Notes: generated from the letters alone by a model not told the origin. 64,000 nt of DNA from Microglena sp. YARC (GCA_022414725.1 CM039462.1:74771803-74835802); one strand, 5' to 3'. Positions 32,531 through 43,857 are shown, counted from the stretch's first letter. Made by a program: numbers and translations.

Positions 32531-34370
32531 TTGCTTGTCGGCGTGGCCTAACGAAACAGAACGCGACGGTACTAGTAGGGTGAGGGTACAAGTACCAGGT
32601 CCGGCGGGAGATACTGGTGATCAGTACGAATTATAGCTTGGGGCCAGGCAGTACAGGTGACTAGCCCTCTGTGAATCTCTTAGAAGCCTCCCAACGTATC
32701 GCTCGTTAATTTTTGTATTGCATGACTCAGTAACTTTCATTTGCAAATGGCAACCGTTTACAATCCACCCAAGTCTTGGTACGTGAAAGATGGAAAACAG
32801 ACATCCATGAATTTGCAGCAGGCGCCTCGTTAGATAATGGCACGACTGAATAGCGCCAGGGGAGCTTGGAAGAAGCTCTTAAGGCCTGAGATGCAAGGCT
32901 TTCCTCTAGGCTCAGTAGGGAAGATGTGGGAATGTGCAATTTACATCCGCACCTACTCGTGAAGCTCCCCCTCCAGAACAGGTTCATTGCGCCTACTTAA
33001 TTAGCTTGTTTTATATATATATATATATATAGATATATATATATATATATACCAAGATAGACGCCTTCGTCATGGTTGATAGTCATTTATCGTGAGTGAT
33101 TTGACTTTCTTCAGACCTTCATGGCCATTCCGTCTCCCTGCGCACTCTCGCCCTTGCACAGCTGACTGTGCAAGAAAAAAAAGCTTTAGGTATGCAGCTT
33201 AACAATTGGGCAGGTCTGGTGTTCTCAGCGGGTTCGGAATCTGAGCAAGCGTTCACAAGTTGTTGATAAGTCGAATTCGCAGCCTGGTCCAAGACCCCCT
33301 TGTCTTTCTACACAATCAAAGCCCGCAGCCGGAGTGAAGGTGGTGAGGTAGGGAGAAGGGGAGTATGTGTGTGTGTATGCGGTGGTAAGGGGAAGGGAGG
33401 GGGGGGAGGGGATGCAAGGGGGAGAAACAGAGTTTGTATCAAGGGGGTGGGGATGGGGAGCAGGAAGATTTAGGGAGAAGGAGGGGGTTATGTAGGTACT
33501 ACTAGGGTAGCCCGTGTGGCCGTTGGCCACCCTTACCTGCCCCCCCTCCCCACCCCACCCCCTTCCTTCTTCGCCCCTCCCTCTGTTCTCCCCCCCAAGC
33601 CCCACCCCCCACACACCTCACCCTCCCCCCCTGCTCCACCCTCCCTGTGTCCTCCTTCCTGCCCCCTTCCTCTTTTCTGTCTTCTATCCTCCTTTACTTC
33701 CCCTTCACCCTCCCTCCATCTCTCCTCCTTCTCTGTTTTCTCTTTTCTTTCCTCCTTGACTTTCTCTTGACCCTACCTCCATCTCTCCCTTTCCCACTGT
33801 CCCATCTCCTACCCTTTCCCCCCCCCCTGCACCACTATAAACACACCTTATCCACTACCTGTTCTGAACGTTCGCGATACCAACCCCGCTGAGAAAACTG
33901 GCCCTGCGCAATCGCAAAGCTGCATGCCCGAAGCTTGTCTTCGTGCACATTTACCCAGCCAGGCCTGCAGGATGTGGTGTTGACCTTGACCTTGCCTGGC
34001 TGTCAGCTGCGCACCGCTGTGGGTCAGCATCAACGGGTAAACGTCGATACTGGTTAGCATGGTTCCTTTCCTTGTCGTTCTGGCAAATTCGCTTTGCACG
34101 CTGCCTGAGAGTGTTTAAGAGTTAAGACCCTCCTAGGGTTTAGGATATAAGGTTTAGGGCTTAGGGTATAGGAGATCTGGCTTGTGGAGGGTATTAAAAT
34201 ACGTTGCTGCTGCATTATCATGTAGGCCCCAAGAAGCAAAAGGTTGTGGTTCCATGGGAAGCGAAGTGAAACGCGAGAGCGCGCAGCTTGACGAAATGGC
34301 CATGAGGATCTGAATAAAGTCAATTAAATGAGCTGAACTGAAAAAACTCTTATACCAACATTTCCCAACC
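32530..34370. other. No exon recognised before the terminal exon
   Basis: Contains a TA microsatellite (33013-33051) and a pyrimidine-rich stretch (33535-33835). I find no further b, c, d or e exon here, so the third cassette appears to consist of exon a only. Confidence 0.5.
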
Positions 34371-34379
34371 TGTGAATAG

Positions 34380-35168
34380 GACCCTGAGTGCACTCGCGAC
34401 AAGCTAGGTAGAAAAAGGAAGAAGCCTGCGCCAAGGGGGTCGAAGAAGAAAGCAAACAGAAGTGAGAGTGGTGAGGAAGACATTGAGGAGGAGGAGGCGC
34501 TGCCCATGCACGATGATGACAATGTGGATTATGTGGACAATGATGTCGGTGATGAGCAAGCTATCCATGAGGATGAGGGCACTGACCATGCGCATGGCCA
34601 GGGTCCAGCTGCTGCCAGCAATCATCATGATGGTCCAGTGCCCAGGAAGAGGAGAAGGAGGGGTGAAGGGATGAGTGGGGAAGTGGATGCCGAGCTCCCT
34701 ACGGAAGTACAGGCTGGGAGTAGGGGGCCTAGTGGATTTGATGTAGTTAAGCAGGAGCCGGACTGTGTGGAGGAAGCTGTTGGGGCTCTCTCTGGCCTCG
34801 TGTTCCCTGCCCAAGCATCCATGTTCCCTGCTCGGGCTCCGGGTTTATCTTCCCTAGAGCTTGCCTCAGTCCTCCCTACTAGCATGGACACCCAGCTTGG
34901 CCCTAGCCTGCTGGACACAGCGGCGTTTGAGAGCATTAGTGGATGGATCCCACTGGAGTGTGGTGAAAGGGTGACTGAGGATGAGTATCATGCTCAGCCA
35001 CCGCAACCTCAGCCACCAATGCATCAGCTTCCACACGCCCAACTACCTCATCCTGCGCGACCTCTTCCTCAGCTACCTTATCCTCAGCTACCCCAAGATC
35101 AGCTACCTCAAGAAGTGATCAAACCGGATCCTGATTCATGTTTACTGGGATGGATAACCTTTGAATGA
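34380..35168 (+). CDS. Terminal exon of the AP2 locus: basic patch, acidic and Pro/Gln-rich tail
   Basis: The exon starts after TGTGAATAG, in phase 0 as required by exon a. It encodes about 262 residues: DPECTRDKLGRKRKKPAPRG and SKKK (bipartite-like nuclear localisation signal), an acidic stretch (SGEEDIEEEEALPMHDDDN), a second basic patch PRKRRRR near residue 86, a Ser/Ala/Pro-rich middle, and a tail of repeated QLPHAQLPHP and PQLPYPQLPQDQLPQ before FE and TGA. An acidic and Pro/Gln-rich C-terminus with nuclear signals is typical of transcription activators, an inference from composition. TGTAA, the usual chlorophyte polyadenylation signal, occurs several times after 35410. An independent gene starting at ATG 34506 is the alternative. 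Confidence 0.65.
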   Translation, partial: DPECTRDKLGRKRKKPAPRGSKKKANRSESGEEDIEEEEALPMHDDDNVDYVDNDVGDEQAIHEDEGTDHAHGQGPAAASNHHDGPVPRKRRRRGEGMSGEVDAELPTEVQAGSRGPSGFDVVKQEPDCVEEAVGALSGLVFPAQASMFPARAPGLSSLELASVLPTSMDTQLGPSLLDTAAFESISGWIPLECGERVTEDEYHAQPPQPQPPMHQLPHAQLPHPARPLPQLPYPQLPQDQLPQEVIKPDPDSCLLGWITFE

Positions 35169-35394
35169 TGGCGAGGTCACCATGCAACAGGATGTTAGTG
35201 GTGGCAAGGTAACCAGGTAGCACTATAACAAGATGGATAACCTCTGAATTATGGCAAGGTTGAGAGGTACATGTTTCTGTTTTGTACAGCAGCAAATTAA
35301 GATATATGCTGAGTAGTACAGATTCATTATGCAGACATGCCAGTTCAGGATAAGGGCTGTAGATGAGGCCACAGCGCAAGGCCGTGGTTGTAGC

Positions 35395-35490
35395 CATATA
35401 AACAAATGTATCAAATGTAACAAATGTACCAATTGTAAAACAAATGTAACAAATGTACCAATTGTAGCCATATAAACAAATGTACCAATT
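35395..35490. repeat. Short tandem repeat rich in TGTAA
   Basis: Repeats of AACAAATGTACCAATTGTA and TAGCCATATAAACAAATGTA about 230-320 bp after the terminal AP2 stop codon. TGTAA occurs repeatedly and may supply polyadenylation signals; this is inference. Confidence 0.6.
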
Positions 35491-35499
35491 GAGCATGCC

Positions 35500-36903
35500 A
35501 GCCTGGTGCTAATCAGAGGGTTTTCAACTCTGTGTTTTGCGTCTCAATCAGATTTTGGAGGGTCCATTGCGTCTCGAACACAGATTTCACCTGAGCATGC
35601 AGGAGATCGTGGCTCGTGAAACGGGATGACCCTTCAGCTCAAACCATGGAGCAGTCGAACATCTTGGCGATTACCAAATGGTTGACTAGTTCTGAGACGA
35701 AGTAGCAGCAATGGTAGTAGACATGTAACATGTTTTGTACCATAAAACCACATGTCCATGTCCCCTGCCATAGAAGTGATTGCCTGGACTTTTTAAACCT
35801 CTATAGAAGACCCTTGAACCCTGCATCCTAGGACTATATTTAGTTATGCTTTGAAGTTGTTTTATTCTGGTCCCGCCTTATGGGACATGTGAATGGCATC
35901 ACTTGCTTGACCCTGTTTTTCTGTGAAGCTGGATTTGTGATATGCTCTCCATGCCAATTTGTATATGCAGTAGACAAGATTCTGTAAAATTGAAAATTGA
36001 AAATTAGAACATCCAAGTAAGTCACACTGCCGGGGACAGTTGACCCTACTAAGGACGTGGTTTTATCGACACCGGTTTGTAAGCAAGAGTCTGTATTCAC
36101 ACCCCCATTATTGGGTCAATATCTGCTAAGTGTGGTAGGCACAGCCTAGTTGTGGGTAATCAAGGCTACCATTTGAATATCCATTAGAGTCTCAAAACCA
36201 GGGGCGGGGTATGACACTGGATAAGGAGCTGGAAACCCTAAGGTTGCTGGCACAGTCTTCACGCCTCTCACGTGCACCCCGTCTGGGCCTGAGGGCCTGA
36301 GCAACCAGGGGACCCCCGAACCACTGGCCTGGGGAGCAACAGCACTTCCATTGCGCATCACTTTGAAAATGCCAAGAGACCGTTCGAGCTTCGCTTCCTT
36401 CCTGCAATACAAAGCTTACATTTCTACTCCTTCCACTCTCCTGGGCTTTTCTAGCACAGTGGCTCTCATTGGAAAGTGTAGCGCTTTTCAAGCGCACCAC
36501 TCCTGACGAAACTGCAGATTGTCACTGTCGCCCAGTTTGTTAGATCCTTGGGGGCAGAGGGTGGAGGCGCTCTTGCTAGGTTGGGGGTTACAAACTGCTT
36601 CGGGGTGAAGGCGCCCAAGGTTGCACTGATATATTTCTGTGCTATCCACTGACTCCCTGCCTGACGTGCGTGGTGCAATCGACTCTGGGGAGCGATGGCT
36701 GATGCGAAGGTTGGCCACATGTACGTTCAGGGGAATCTAGGGGATAACGTCCTTCGTAATCGATCGCCCACAGCTATTCTTGTAATTACCTTAGCTTGTG
36801 GCGACCTGAGTTGTGAGTGGTTGGTGAATGTTGACCTCAAAGCAGCTCTCCGCCAGGGGATGAGGGGATCACAGTTGTTATGTGCGGGTGTGTGGGTGTG
36901 TGG

Positions 36904-36934
<31 letters not shown>

Positions 36935-37810
36935 GGGGGCGTTTGTGCCAAAGGGCTATTTGTGTGTACATGTTTCAAAGATTTCTCTGCCTCACAGCCA
37001 GCCTCAATGGACCTTCCGTCCCTGTTATTGGTTGAGCTCACCAAGTATCTTTGAACACTTCCAGCATGTATGTGTTTGCTATGGCATGCATCCCTTGACC
37101 CCCTGATCGGTATGCCTGTCAAGCAACCAAATTGTACCGCAGGCTTTCCGTGTGCCCGTGAACACGGCCGTACGTATGCTTTTTGCATGATGTTGCATGC
37201 ATGTGGTCTTGTATAAACTGACGAAGCCTTACTGAACTCGTAAAGAAAGTATCGTAACCTGATTTCCCATTCTGGGATCAGAATGGTTCCTCTACATTGT
37301 TAATAGATGAGCAATCCTGAAGTGGCAGGTCGTGCAAAGCTACCTCAGTTTATCCTTGCATATTTGAAGATATTGGATAAATCATTTTTTACAAGAATGC
37401 CAGAGGATGCTTATATTTTTATTGGTTTTTATTGTTTTGATAATGTTTACTTTTTTCAAGAAGCATGCACTATAGCAGAGACAATATTACACATTCCGAG
37501 ATGTAACCAAATGCCAGGGCAAGCCTAGGGCCCCTAAAATTGAGTGCCATAGTAAGATTACGTCACATAACACAACATGTAATCTTGTGCCGGAAGGCAT
37601 GGCAGGCAGTACACCCCTGATTCCATTGGGAAACTACCGTATGTACACAAATCGAAATTTGCTAGGCTTCACATATTGCCGGAAGGAACATCATATCCCT
37701 TCTCGAGCCCATCATTTTATCTAATATCGAAGTCTAGCATTTTAAGTGGATGGGCTACTCGATCTACTACTCTACTACTTGACTGTTGGGGCATTTTTAA
37801 TCATCGTCAG

Positions 37811-37841
<31 letters not shown>

Positions 37842-37970
37842 GAAACTATGTGATGCTACGTGGGGTATCTTAACAGGTGCTACACGGGGCATCTAAACAG
37901 GCATCCAAAAAGGGCTATTATGTAGCACCTTCATCTAAAAACCTAAAGCCCTTGTGTAGCACAAGGGCTA
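35500..37970. other. No gene recognised
   Basis: Mostly unique sequence with a GT/poly-G tract at 36890-36939 and a CAT microsatellite at 37811-37841. An open frame from ATG 36695 runs into the poly-G tract and has no recognisable domain. Confidence 0.45.
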
Positions 37971-37974
37971 GAAG

Positions 37975-38195
37975 CAAGTCCTATGCAGCGTTGCAAGCGA
38001 TGCGGAATATTGGCGGAGTGTGTTGGCAATGGAACGACAGGTGGCAACGGACCGGAGCTGACCGAAGCCAGTTAGTTATGAGACAGTTGGCTGACGTGTC
38101 AGGCTTCAATTTTTCGGTCAGTCGGACGGACAAATGGGTAAACCTAGTGGCTCCCGACCCCCAGAAGGGGGGGGTCTGCCAAAAAAATCCAGAAG
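37975..38195 (+). repeat. Dispersed 220-bp repeat, copy 1
   Basis: Matches 58886-59110 over its whole length: AGTCCTATGCAGCGTTGCAA, GGAGCTGACC..AGCCAGTTAG, TGTCAGGCTTCAATTTTT, GGACAAATGGGTAA and CCCCCAGAAGGGGGGG. The last motif can fold into a hairpin. No terminal repeats or target duplication were found, so its ends are approximate. Confidence 0.75.
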
Positions 38196-38943
38196 TGGAC
38201 CATCACCTATTACTTCCCTTCTTTCAGCACCTTGGAGATATACAACCCTATGCTCATATCCGCGTGCTTGACCCCACCTACTCCCTGGTGAGCTTGAACC
38301 TTGACCATATAGTTGTACTTCTCAGGCCAGGCGAACGTGCAATATGCCGCAAGAGTGATCAAGGGCTCACTTGCATCGCTGGTAGCAAGCTGTATGCATG
38401 AAGAGGGAAACGCACCGAGGAAGAAAATGGCTGCAACATTGTTGCAAAAGCACTGAGACCCCTGGCTGATGACCTGGTTGCTGCGGCTGCCCTAGATGTT
38501 GTGGCGCCAGCTGCTCTGCTGGTGGCACTGCCAGCACATTTAAGTGTGGAGCCTCTTGCTCTGGCTCGTGCTCAGGTTGCATTTTTTGCAGGCGGTCCTT
38601 CCACTTGTTTCTTGGATGCTTCTTCCCTTAAGTTGCAGCATGCCGGCCCTTCAAGCCGACGCGGAGAGCCTACATTCCATCATCCTCTCTCGCCTTTGCA
38701 CCAACATGCATGATGAGAATCTCCTTAAAGAGGCCACGCATCAGCCGCTCAACGAAGACATGTTGGAGTCGCCTTAGGGTGGCTAAGACTGTATGCTGGA
38801 AGGTGGGTGCTCTACCGCCATGCTGGATAACCTCTGGGGGGGGGGGGGGGGGGGGGGGGGCGGGGGAGGAAAAGCCACCTAGCTGACGCCCACATGTTCA
38901 ACCAAAGAAGGAACTGCTGCTAGTCATTCCTCAAAACCTCCAG

Positions 38944-39320
38944 CTAGTGGTTGTAGGGTTGCTGGCGAAACTCGAGGGAGGAAGCCCCTGAAACACACTT
39001 ATGTATGGCATGATATGAGTGCAGCAAAGCACCAAAAGCTGACACAGGGGACTTGGGGACGGTGTGAATGCGCTGCCCATCTAGCTCCATGTGTGGGTCG
39101 AAACAATAACAACGAGGACCACTAATTGTCCCCCCGATCATGTGAGCTGCCAAGCGTTGCAACTCAGCCCTTACTTCTGCCATCAATTCAGGCCCAAGGT
39201 TTGCACCCACCCCTGCCAATTTTTTTATAACCCACCCAATCACTCGCTTGCTTGACACCCCGTTTATCTCCGCTACCGCTGTGGTAGGGGCTGGACGAGG
39301 GACCTCGTTACCATGGGCTG
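38944..39320 (-). pseudogene. C-terminal extension linked to the P-element-like gene
   Basis: A minus-strand open frame encoding RVIGWVIKKLAGVGANLGPE, LMAEVRAELQRLAAHMIGG, then a short Cys-containing tail. It lies directly downstream of the transposase C-terminal frame and on the same strand. Whether it belongs to the same transcript is unknown; no domain is recognised. Confidence 0.4.
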
Positions 39321-39325
39321 CTTCA

Positions 39326-40051
39326 TCAAGGGCTGCTTATTTTTCTTCCTTGGCAGAAGGAAGTCTGTGGAGGTAGATGCACATGAAGATGTGACCTAAG
39401 AGCAGTTGAGTGTGCAAATTCAGGGCGTCCACACCCATGCAACTGCAAGTCGACAATTTGCTGTTTCTTACTAGCGGTGGACATGCCAGGTGCAGCATTC
39501 GTGTTGCCAGATTCCGGAAGGAGTGCTGTTGTAGGCATGTCATTTGTTGGCGGTGCAGGTGAATGCTCAGTTCGAGGAGTTGGCTGAGACTGCCGAGCTG
39601 GTGGTGACTGGCAAAGGGGTGGCGGTGGATGGTGTTCTGATGGTAGGAGAGCATGGTTCAACTCTGAGCATGAGCGGGCAAAAGACTCGCTTCCAAGGCC
39701 GTAGTCTAGGAACTTTGACACACACAGGGTAGTGCGCTTGGCATCAAAAAGCTGGTTGAAATGTTGTGACATAGCAGCGCAGTGCATCCCAATCTGCCTT
39801 CTCACATCACCATCGGCTGCAAGGAATGCTGACAACAAGGTAGAGCCGGATGCGTTAGCCCCAAGCCAAGTACTTATCATGTACGCGATGGCATTATGTC
39901 CAACTTGGTCGGGGTCATTGGTGCACCTGGCTTGTTCTGGCACATAGGGGAGAGGTTCATCATGGTCAAGCGGAGGCTGCTCATGCCAGTCAACACTTGG
40001 CAGTGTCCAGATTTTCTGAGACAAGTTCTCGCATGCCGCTGAGCCAGCCAC
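39326..40051 (-). pseudogene. P-element-like transposase, C-terminal region
   Basis: A minus-strand open frame in the same reading frame as 40112-40297, separated from it by one TAG at 40112-40114. It contains DPDQVGHNAIAYMISTWLGA, a possible counterpart of the YVAGY-type segment near the end of P/THAP9 transposases, then a Pro-rich low-complexity stretch. The in-frame stop suggests decay, although a 3' splice site ending at that TAG is possible. Confidence 0.45.
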
Positions 40052-40111
40052 GGGCTTCTGAAAGCTTGCACCAAGCCCTGTTTGGCAGTCAGTCGTGACA
40101 TCTGGGTAAGC

Positions 40112-40297
40112 CTAATGAATGCCCAGCTTGTGTAGCCCAACCCCTGTTTGCTCCTTGCGCATGATCTGTCCGACCTCTAGCGCATTGGGCAAGGTTTTGG
40201 AACCCTGCTGGCTGCGTTGCTGCGAGAAGCTGTTCTCCACAAGGTTAGTGCTCAGGCGCTTCCCAGATATCTTCATCCCTGGAACCTTGGAGTCCAC
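40112..40297 (-). pseudogene. P-element-like transposase, ENxFSxxR motif segment
   Basis: Encodes KRLSTNLVENSFSQQRSQQG, then SKTLPNALEVGQIMRKEQTG. In P-element and THAP9 transposases this is the C-terminal motif T.D..EN.F...R..GG..NPT. Its orientation and place after 40516-40959 fit one minus-strand gene. The acceptor is probably near 40275-40300 but was not fixed. Confidence 0.55.
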
Positions 40298-40515
40298 CCA
40301 TGTAACGGATTATAATCGTTACACCATAGCGACATTCGGCAAAGGAGTTTATATGATGTCTTGAGTACTCATTCTCTAGTAGTCTAGTACATAAACTGAG
40401 CCATACCGTTACAACCCAAGCCACGAGCAACAGCAGGCCGTTGCAAAATGCCGATGCATCATAGTACTCCTCGTCTGATATAAAGGCTTTTTTTCCATGT
40501 TTTACTCAAACTGCC

Positions 40516-40959
40516 TCATGCCAGCTCCGTCCTGAGCAACACAGCTCTACTTGCCACCTCCTTCATGGCATCGTCTCCAACTGAGAAGCCCCCGTTGGTA
40601 GTGAGCTCGTTCAGACCCCAAAAGAGCTTTGAGTACTCGCATAAGGCGCGTTGGTTCTTTGTGATTCTTGAAGCATGAGGAGTTGCGGTTGCGGTTGATG
40701 TTGTTGCTGTTGCCGTTGTTGCTGTTGCTGCTGCTGCTCCTCTTGCCTCTGCTTCTGCTGCCGTAACAACGTCAATGTACTGCACAGATGCTGCCAGTGT
40801 CTCCGTCGCTAGATGGCAACGCATGTTTGTGAAGGTTGTGAGATGTGTGTGCACAGATGTAAGCTTGGTAACCCGAGGGAAATTGTGACTATCCCACTCC
40901 GCTATGTCCATCATCTGCTGCCAACCAATATCAACGAGCTCCCCATCCGGCATCCACCA
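40516..40959 (-). pseudogene. P-element-like transposase, insertion-domain region
   Basis: An exon beginning after a TGTGCAG acceptor (minus strand). It encodes QWWMPDGELVDIGWQQMMDI, AEWDSHNFPRVTKLTSVHTH, then TTFTNMRCHLATETLAASVQ, resembling the KLT..HI....M.V.LA.Q..S segment of P-type transposases. An Ala/Thr low-complexity run from GCT/GTT repeats (40690-40760) follows, then FWGLNELTTNGG. It ends in TGA. Confidence 0.55.
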
Positions 40960-41145
40960 CTGCACATCAGGGCAAGAGGTTGGTTTAATGCATGTTGTTG
41001 AAGGTGAGGGAGGTTTTTCATGAGACAGGTGTAGGTACATACAAAGAACTGTGGTGCGATGCAACAAATTGCTTGTGTTTCTAGTTTCATAAGCATGCAA
41101 GTAAAACATACAAATTCATTTTAAAGCCTGCATTCAGGTGCTCAC

Positions 41146-41295
41146 CTTCACTTCTCTGATGAAGTCATTCTGGTCGTTGCGCTCCCTCTCGTAGGCAGTC
41201 TGTGATGCATGGTAGAATTCAAGGGACCAATGGATCATTTCAGGATGCCACCGCATGCCGCGTTTGTCGTCTCCCAGAGTCCTATACTTCAGCTG
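41146..41295 (-). pseudogene. P-element-like transposase, RWHPEMIxW motif exon
   Basis: Encodes QLKYRTLGDDKRGMRWHPEM, then IHWSLEFYHASQTAYERE, ending at a consensus donor AAG/GTGAGC. The pattern R.HPE.I..SL.....S..AYE is the conserved start of the P-element/THAP9 catalytic region. It is in frame with the coiled-coil frame upstream, with one TAG between them at 41296-41298. Confidence 0.65.
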
Positions 41296-42558
41296 CTACT
41301 GGAAGAAAACACTGGCAAGCACATCTTTCTTGTATGCCGCATTAGCTGCGTTGTCGTCAAGCATGTTTAGCAAGTCTGCAGACAGTTGATCCTCCAAAAA
41401 AACCATCTCAACAGCTAGAGTTTCAACATTTGTTTCAAGCTTCTGCACTTGCTCTTCTCTCTGCTCTAAAAGCTGCTTTTCTCGGCGAGACTTGCCGACA
41501 AGGTCCATCTCATGGATGCGTCTGTTTTTCTCTAGCTGCTCTAAGTCAGAACGAGACAGACGCTTTGGATCCTTGTCTTCCAAGGCAGTAGAGTCTCTGG
41601 CACAACTGGCACGCTGCCGATATGCCACGTTGGCAGAGACTTTGGCTGAGGCTGCACAAGGTCTACACCGATGGGAATGGGCGTCAGTAGTAGGGTCCAG
41701 CAAACCCAAGCAATCGCCAATCACTGCTTGTTCTGGGCATTCACATGGGCGGCAGAGTGCAAGCGCCTGCAAGAACCTGCCCACCCCACTTTTGTTTGTC
41801 ATGGTCTCCTCAGCAAGCGAAGGTGGAGTTGAAATTTCATGCCCTCAAATAGTCAGCTGTGGAGAAGGGCACACTTCTTTGTCGTCTCTGGGGCAGGTTA
41901 GAACAACCTTGAGGTTGAGGTCTTCAAATGAAGGGGAATCGCATTTGAAGACAATCACCTGATTCCCATCATCAGACATAGGATTACTTGTCCAATGAGG
42001 ACATATCTGTTCCAAAGACAGACAAGAGAATAATGAAGACCGCTCAGGAATAGGCATTATGTTGGTGTCAGGCAACTTCAAATCCCCCAAGACTTGTCGA
42101 AGATTCAAGCCTCTTATAATGGCGCCTTGATGGTGATCAGGGGGGGGGACATTTTCCTTGGCCTTCCTCTTTTTATCTGTAGCTTTTTGAACCACCACGG
42201 CTGTAGCTGCTGGCTCAGCTGCTGGCGCTGCAGCTGCCTCATTTGCCTGGTCTGCAGCTGCCTGAACTACTACTTCTGGGGCTGCAGGTGGCTCAGCTAC
42301 CCGACGCCTAGCCCTATAAGCCTGTGCATACCGTCTAGATTTCTCCTTCTTCTGCTCAGCTGCCAGGTCTGCAGCCTCAGCTAATGGGGCTGCATAGAGA
42401 GCACGCTCCTTGTCTCTAAACTGAACCTGTGGCAAATCAGCGGCCTTCCTCTTTTTATCAGGGGCTGCAGCTTGCTCAACCCCCTCTATCCTACGGCTAG
42501 CTTCAACCTGCGTGCGGTAACCAAGCGAGCAACATACAGTTAATAAACAAGCAACCAT
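41296..42558 (-). pseudogene. P-element-like transposase, N-terminal region (one in-frame TGA)
   Basis: One minus-strand reading frame of about 420 codons interrupted only by TGA at 41845-41847. It encodes an Ala-rich basic region with two DKKRKA nuclear-signal-like patches, then CRPCECPEQAVIGDC and HRCRPCAASAKVSANVAYRQ (Cys/His residues that may bind zinc), then a coiled coil (RREKQLLEQREEQVQKLETN). A DNA-binding module plus coiled coil before the catalytic core is usual for P/THAP9 transposases. A single stop in an otherwise open frame points to recent inactivation. Another upstream frame (42540-42842) may hold the true start. Confidence 0.5.
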
Positions 42559-42599
42559 GATAATAAATTATGACCCCTATGCAGCAGATGTGCAAGGGC

Positions 42600-43430
42600 T
42601 TGGACAGCAGTCCTACGAGCATTGAGGCACTCAGTCAGGTTGCGAGCAAGGGATAACTCCAAACACACCTTCCAGGAGGCTGTAGATATGCGCCCCGAAC
42701 GTGAGATGTAGGGAGGAGCATTGGAGCGTTGCAGATTGGAGGCAAGGCCAGAGACGAGACCTACAGATTGGAGGCGAGACAATACTGCCATACTTTGAAT
42801 TCTTAAGCCTTCATTTTTTTGGCTTTGCCTCCTGTGATTCATTATTGACAGTGGGTACGCACGATTCGAACCAGCATTTCATACAGATCGAAACAATATC
42901 AGGAGGAACAAACGCAATATCCAGAAACATACCACACCTTCACACCTGCTGCACTCTTGTCGCAAGCTGGGAGGCCCAAAGTGTTGGATATGTCGCCTAA
43001 GACCTTCCTTTTCTGTGTCTGGTCTGCGCAACAAAAGGGGTGGGGGTGGGGGTGGGGTGGGGTGGGGATCGATTCACATTGCTATTTAATTCAGCCTCAT
43101 CTTGACTTTTTAGCATGTCTTTGCGCACTTGATAATGACCGGGCTTAAATAGTACCCCAACAATATATCTATGCCTATGCAATAGTACCTTCTGAATTAG
43201 TATGGAATATTATGAAATCCCTAACACTTGTTACAAGTAACAAAAAAAGCAGGCAGCTAAGGGACTAAGCAAGCAAGATATGTACAAAGACCGCACTTCA
43301 CTTCAACCTTCCTCATGTGCTATGATATGTGTTAACACGTGATAAAGGAAGGTAGGAACTGCTATGGACAGGAACATATTCTGGCTAGCATGCACCAAAG
43401 TGATTCAGGATACCTGCCCTGTCCCAAGCC
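42600..43430. other. No certain gene; flank of the P-like element
   Basis: Holds a short minus-strand frame (42540-42842) of unclear coding value and a (GGGGT)n tract (43036-43066). I could not identify terminal inverted repeats of the P-like element here. Confidence 0.4.
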
Positions 43431-43437
43431 TGCTCAC

Positions 43438-43494
43438 CTGGAGCTCCTCCGAGAGTTGTCATCAATTTCCCTAAGTGGAATTCTGAAGCCACTT
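43438..43494 (-). CDS. Exon 2 of an unassigned minus-strand gene
   Basis: A 57-nt exon between an acceptor CTTGCAAG and a donor CAG/GTGAGC on the minus strand. It encodes VASEFHLGKLMTTLGGAP with a leading Glu completed from exon 1. Entry and exit are both phase 1, agreeing with exon 1 (202 nt). No family is recognised. Confidence 0.6.
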
Positions 43495-43655
43495 CTTGCA
43501 AGTAAGGCAGTAGGAAATGTCCAGACAATTGATTAGAGTTATGAGGGGTAGGTGGAAAACAAGAACTGCATTCCACAAGCAGGCTGTTGCAGAATGCCAT
43601 GCCCTTACCATAAAAAGGGTGCTTCATACTTGTATTTGCGTCAGTATCATCATAC

Positions 43656-43857
43656 CTGGGGCTTGTTGTTCTCTTTGCTGCTCTGGCCCACCTATTCCTG
43701 TACTTGCTCTTTTTTCTGCTTCCTGCCTTCGCCTGCTTCCTGCCTTTTCTGCTTCCTGCCTTCGCTTCTGGGCATCGTTTTCTTTTCTGATACGGCATAG
43801 CTGATCAATCCTTTCCTCCCTAGTAGCAGGTGCATCGCCTTTTGTAGGACGCGGCAT
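43656..43857 (-). CDS. Exon 1 of an unassigned minus-strand gene (basic, Arg/Lys/Glu-rich)
   Basis: Starts at ATG (43857) with MPRPTKGDAPATREERIDQL and continues CRIRKENDAQKRRQEAEKAG with a repeated RRQEAEK motif, probably a charged helix. It ends at CCCCAG/GTATGA. The length (202 nt) leaves phase 1, which fits exon 2 at 43438-43494. The gene may belong to the P-like transposon downstream on the same strand or be separate; sequence alone does not decide. Confidence 0.55.

Larger units (their letters stand above)
12667..35168 (+). other. AP2-domain multi-exon locus (repeated five-exon cassette)
   Basis: Exons of types a, b, c, d and e recur in the order d-e, a-b-c-d-e, a-b-c-d-e, a, then a single terminal exon. 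In the cassette, b+c+d encode one AP2-like DNA-binding fold and d(end)+e+a(start) a second. Exit and entry phases agree: a to b phase 0, b to c phase 0, c to d phase 2, d to e phase 2, e to a phase 2, a to terminal phase 0. Cassette spacing is about 7.7 kb (e at 12969, 20708, 28485). This could be one gene with five or more AP2 folds or tandem genes sharing decayed ends. Exon a is damaged in the first two cassettes. AP2 proteins bind DNA as transcription factors; the target is unknown. Confidence 0.7.

Noticed and set aside
34125..34175. Interstitial telomere repeat (TTTAGGG-like)
   Set aside because: Only two or three imperfect GGTTTAG motifs occur with irregular spacing, too few for a telomere tract. 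The CCCTAAA pair at 31030-31057 is equally short.
36695..37054. 119-residue open frame
   Set aside because: Half of it is encoded by a GT/poly-G tract, and no splice site or domain was identified.
39732..39947. Plus-strand frames opposite the transposase
   Set aside because: The minus-strand frame carries the recognisable motifs; the plus-strand frames are shadows.
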